From assembly GCA_001275005.1 (NCBI GenBank), contig JWZX01000622.1, positions 1-15,098 on the forward strand: a DNA stretch of 15,098 bases, read 5' to 3'. Numbering within the stretch: position 1 is the stretch's first letter; each line of letters opens with the position of its first letter. Origin of the DNA: Chrysochromulina tobinii (lineage: Eukaryota; Haptophyta; Prymnesiales; Chrysochromulinaceae). The position numbers were made by a program, and so were the translations under genes. Below the pieces are notes generated by a model that did no database searches, was not told where the DNA came from, and worked only from the letters and a program-made list of their open reading frames with translations. This document shows positions 15,042 to 15,098 of the stretch, in pieces.

Positions 15042-15098
15042 ATGCGGGACCCCACTCGACTTTTCTCGCGGCCGCGCCGCGTTCAGATGCGTGAGTCC
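15042..15098 (+). CDS. Possible start of a further gene (19 codons, runs off window)
   Basis: ATG 15042 opens a frame of 19 codons with no stop, reading MRDPTRLFSRPRRVQMRES. The basic, Ser/Arg-containing start is compatible with an organelle-targeting peptide but is too short to judge. The ATG lies at the centre of the near-perfect hairpin CCCGCAATGCGGG (15036-15048). A GTGAGT at about 15091 resembles a 5' splice donor, so the exon might end there. Support is only position after a TATA-like box and the open frame. Confidence 0.22.
   Translation, partial: MRDPTRLFSRPRRVQMRES

Noticed and set aside
14761-15042. Minus-strand 93-codon frame at the right edge
   Set aside because: It spans the inverted repeat, TATA-like box and tandem repeats, has mixed codon use and no recognisable domain.

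Overview
This window looks like nuclear DNA of a GC-rich, intron-poor eukaryotic microbe, most likely a flagellated alga such as a haptophyte. That is an inference from three things: long single-exon reading frames with G/C-ending codons, secreted poly-proline proteins, and long charged coiled-coil proteins with ubiquitin-like and EF-hand domains. There are no operons, ribosome-binding sites, tRNA, rRNA or CRISPR arrays. Intergenic stretches are short and visibly more AT-rich.

Left part (1-5170). A secreted Pro-rich protein gene runs off the left edge on the minus strand (ATG at 666). It is divergent from a plus-strand gene of up to 721 codons (767-2932), which encodes a coiled-coil module, a ubiquitin-like fold and an EF-hand pair. 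Next, on the plus strand, is a Cys-rich/poly-Pro/single-TM protein (3206-4504). Positions 4505-5170 hold two overlapping opposite-strand coding fragments: a minus-strand fragment that looks frame-broken, and a plus-strand terminal exon candidate behind a good 3' splice site.

Middle (5171-8396). Three imperfect A/C-rich units separate convergent genes. An NADH-cytochrome b5 reductase (minus, ATG at 6434) follows, then a 509-base intergenic stretch, then a second coiled-coil gene (minus, 6944-8113). That protein aligns almost without gaps to the coiled-coil module of the 767-2932 protein, so the two are local paralogues in opposite orientation.

Right part (8397-15098). A 1645-codon plus-strand gene carries a ZU5-UPA pair followed by a fibronectin-III-like fold split by a low-complexity insert, a helical region and an RPxSA-rich tail. 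ZU5-UPA is best known from animal ankyrins, UNC5 and PIDD, so this is the most striking protein here. A DUF3431-family gene follows (13566-14753). The right edge has an inverted repeat, a TATA-like box and the possible start of another gene.

The genes do not form an obvious pathway. The coiled-coil, UBL/EF-hand and RPxSA proteins would suit a cytoskeletal or flagellar setting, and the Pro-rich proteins suit cell surface or wall, but both are guesses from composition. The best candidates for something undescribed are the protist ZU5-UPA-FN3 protein and the duplicated coiled-coil family.
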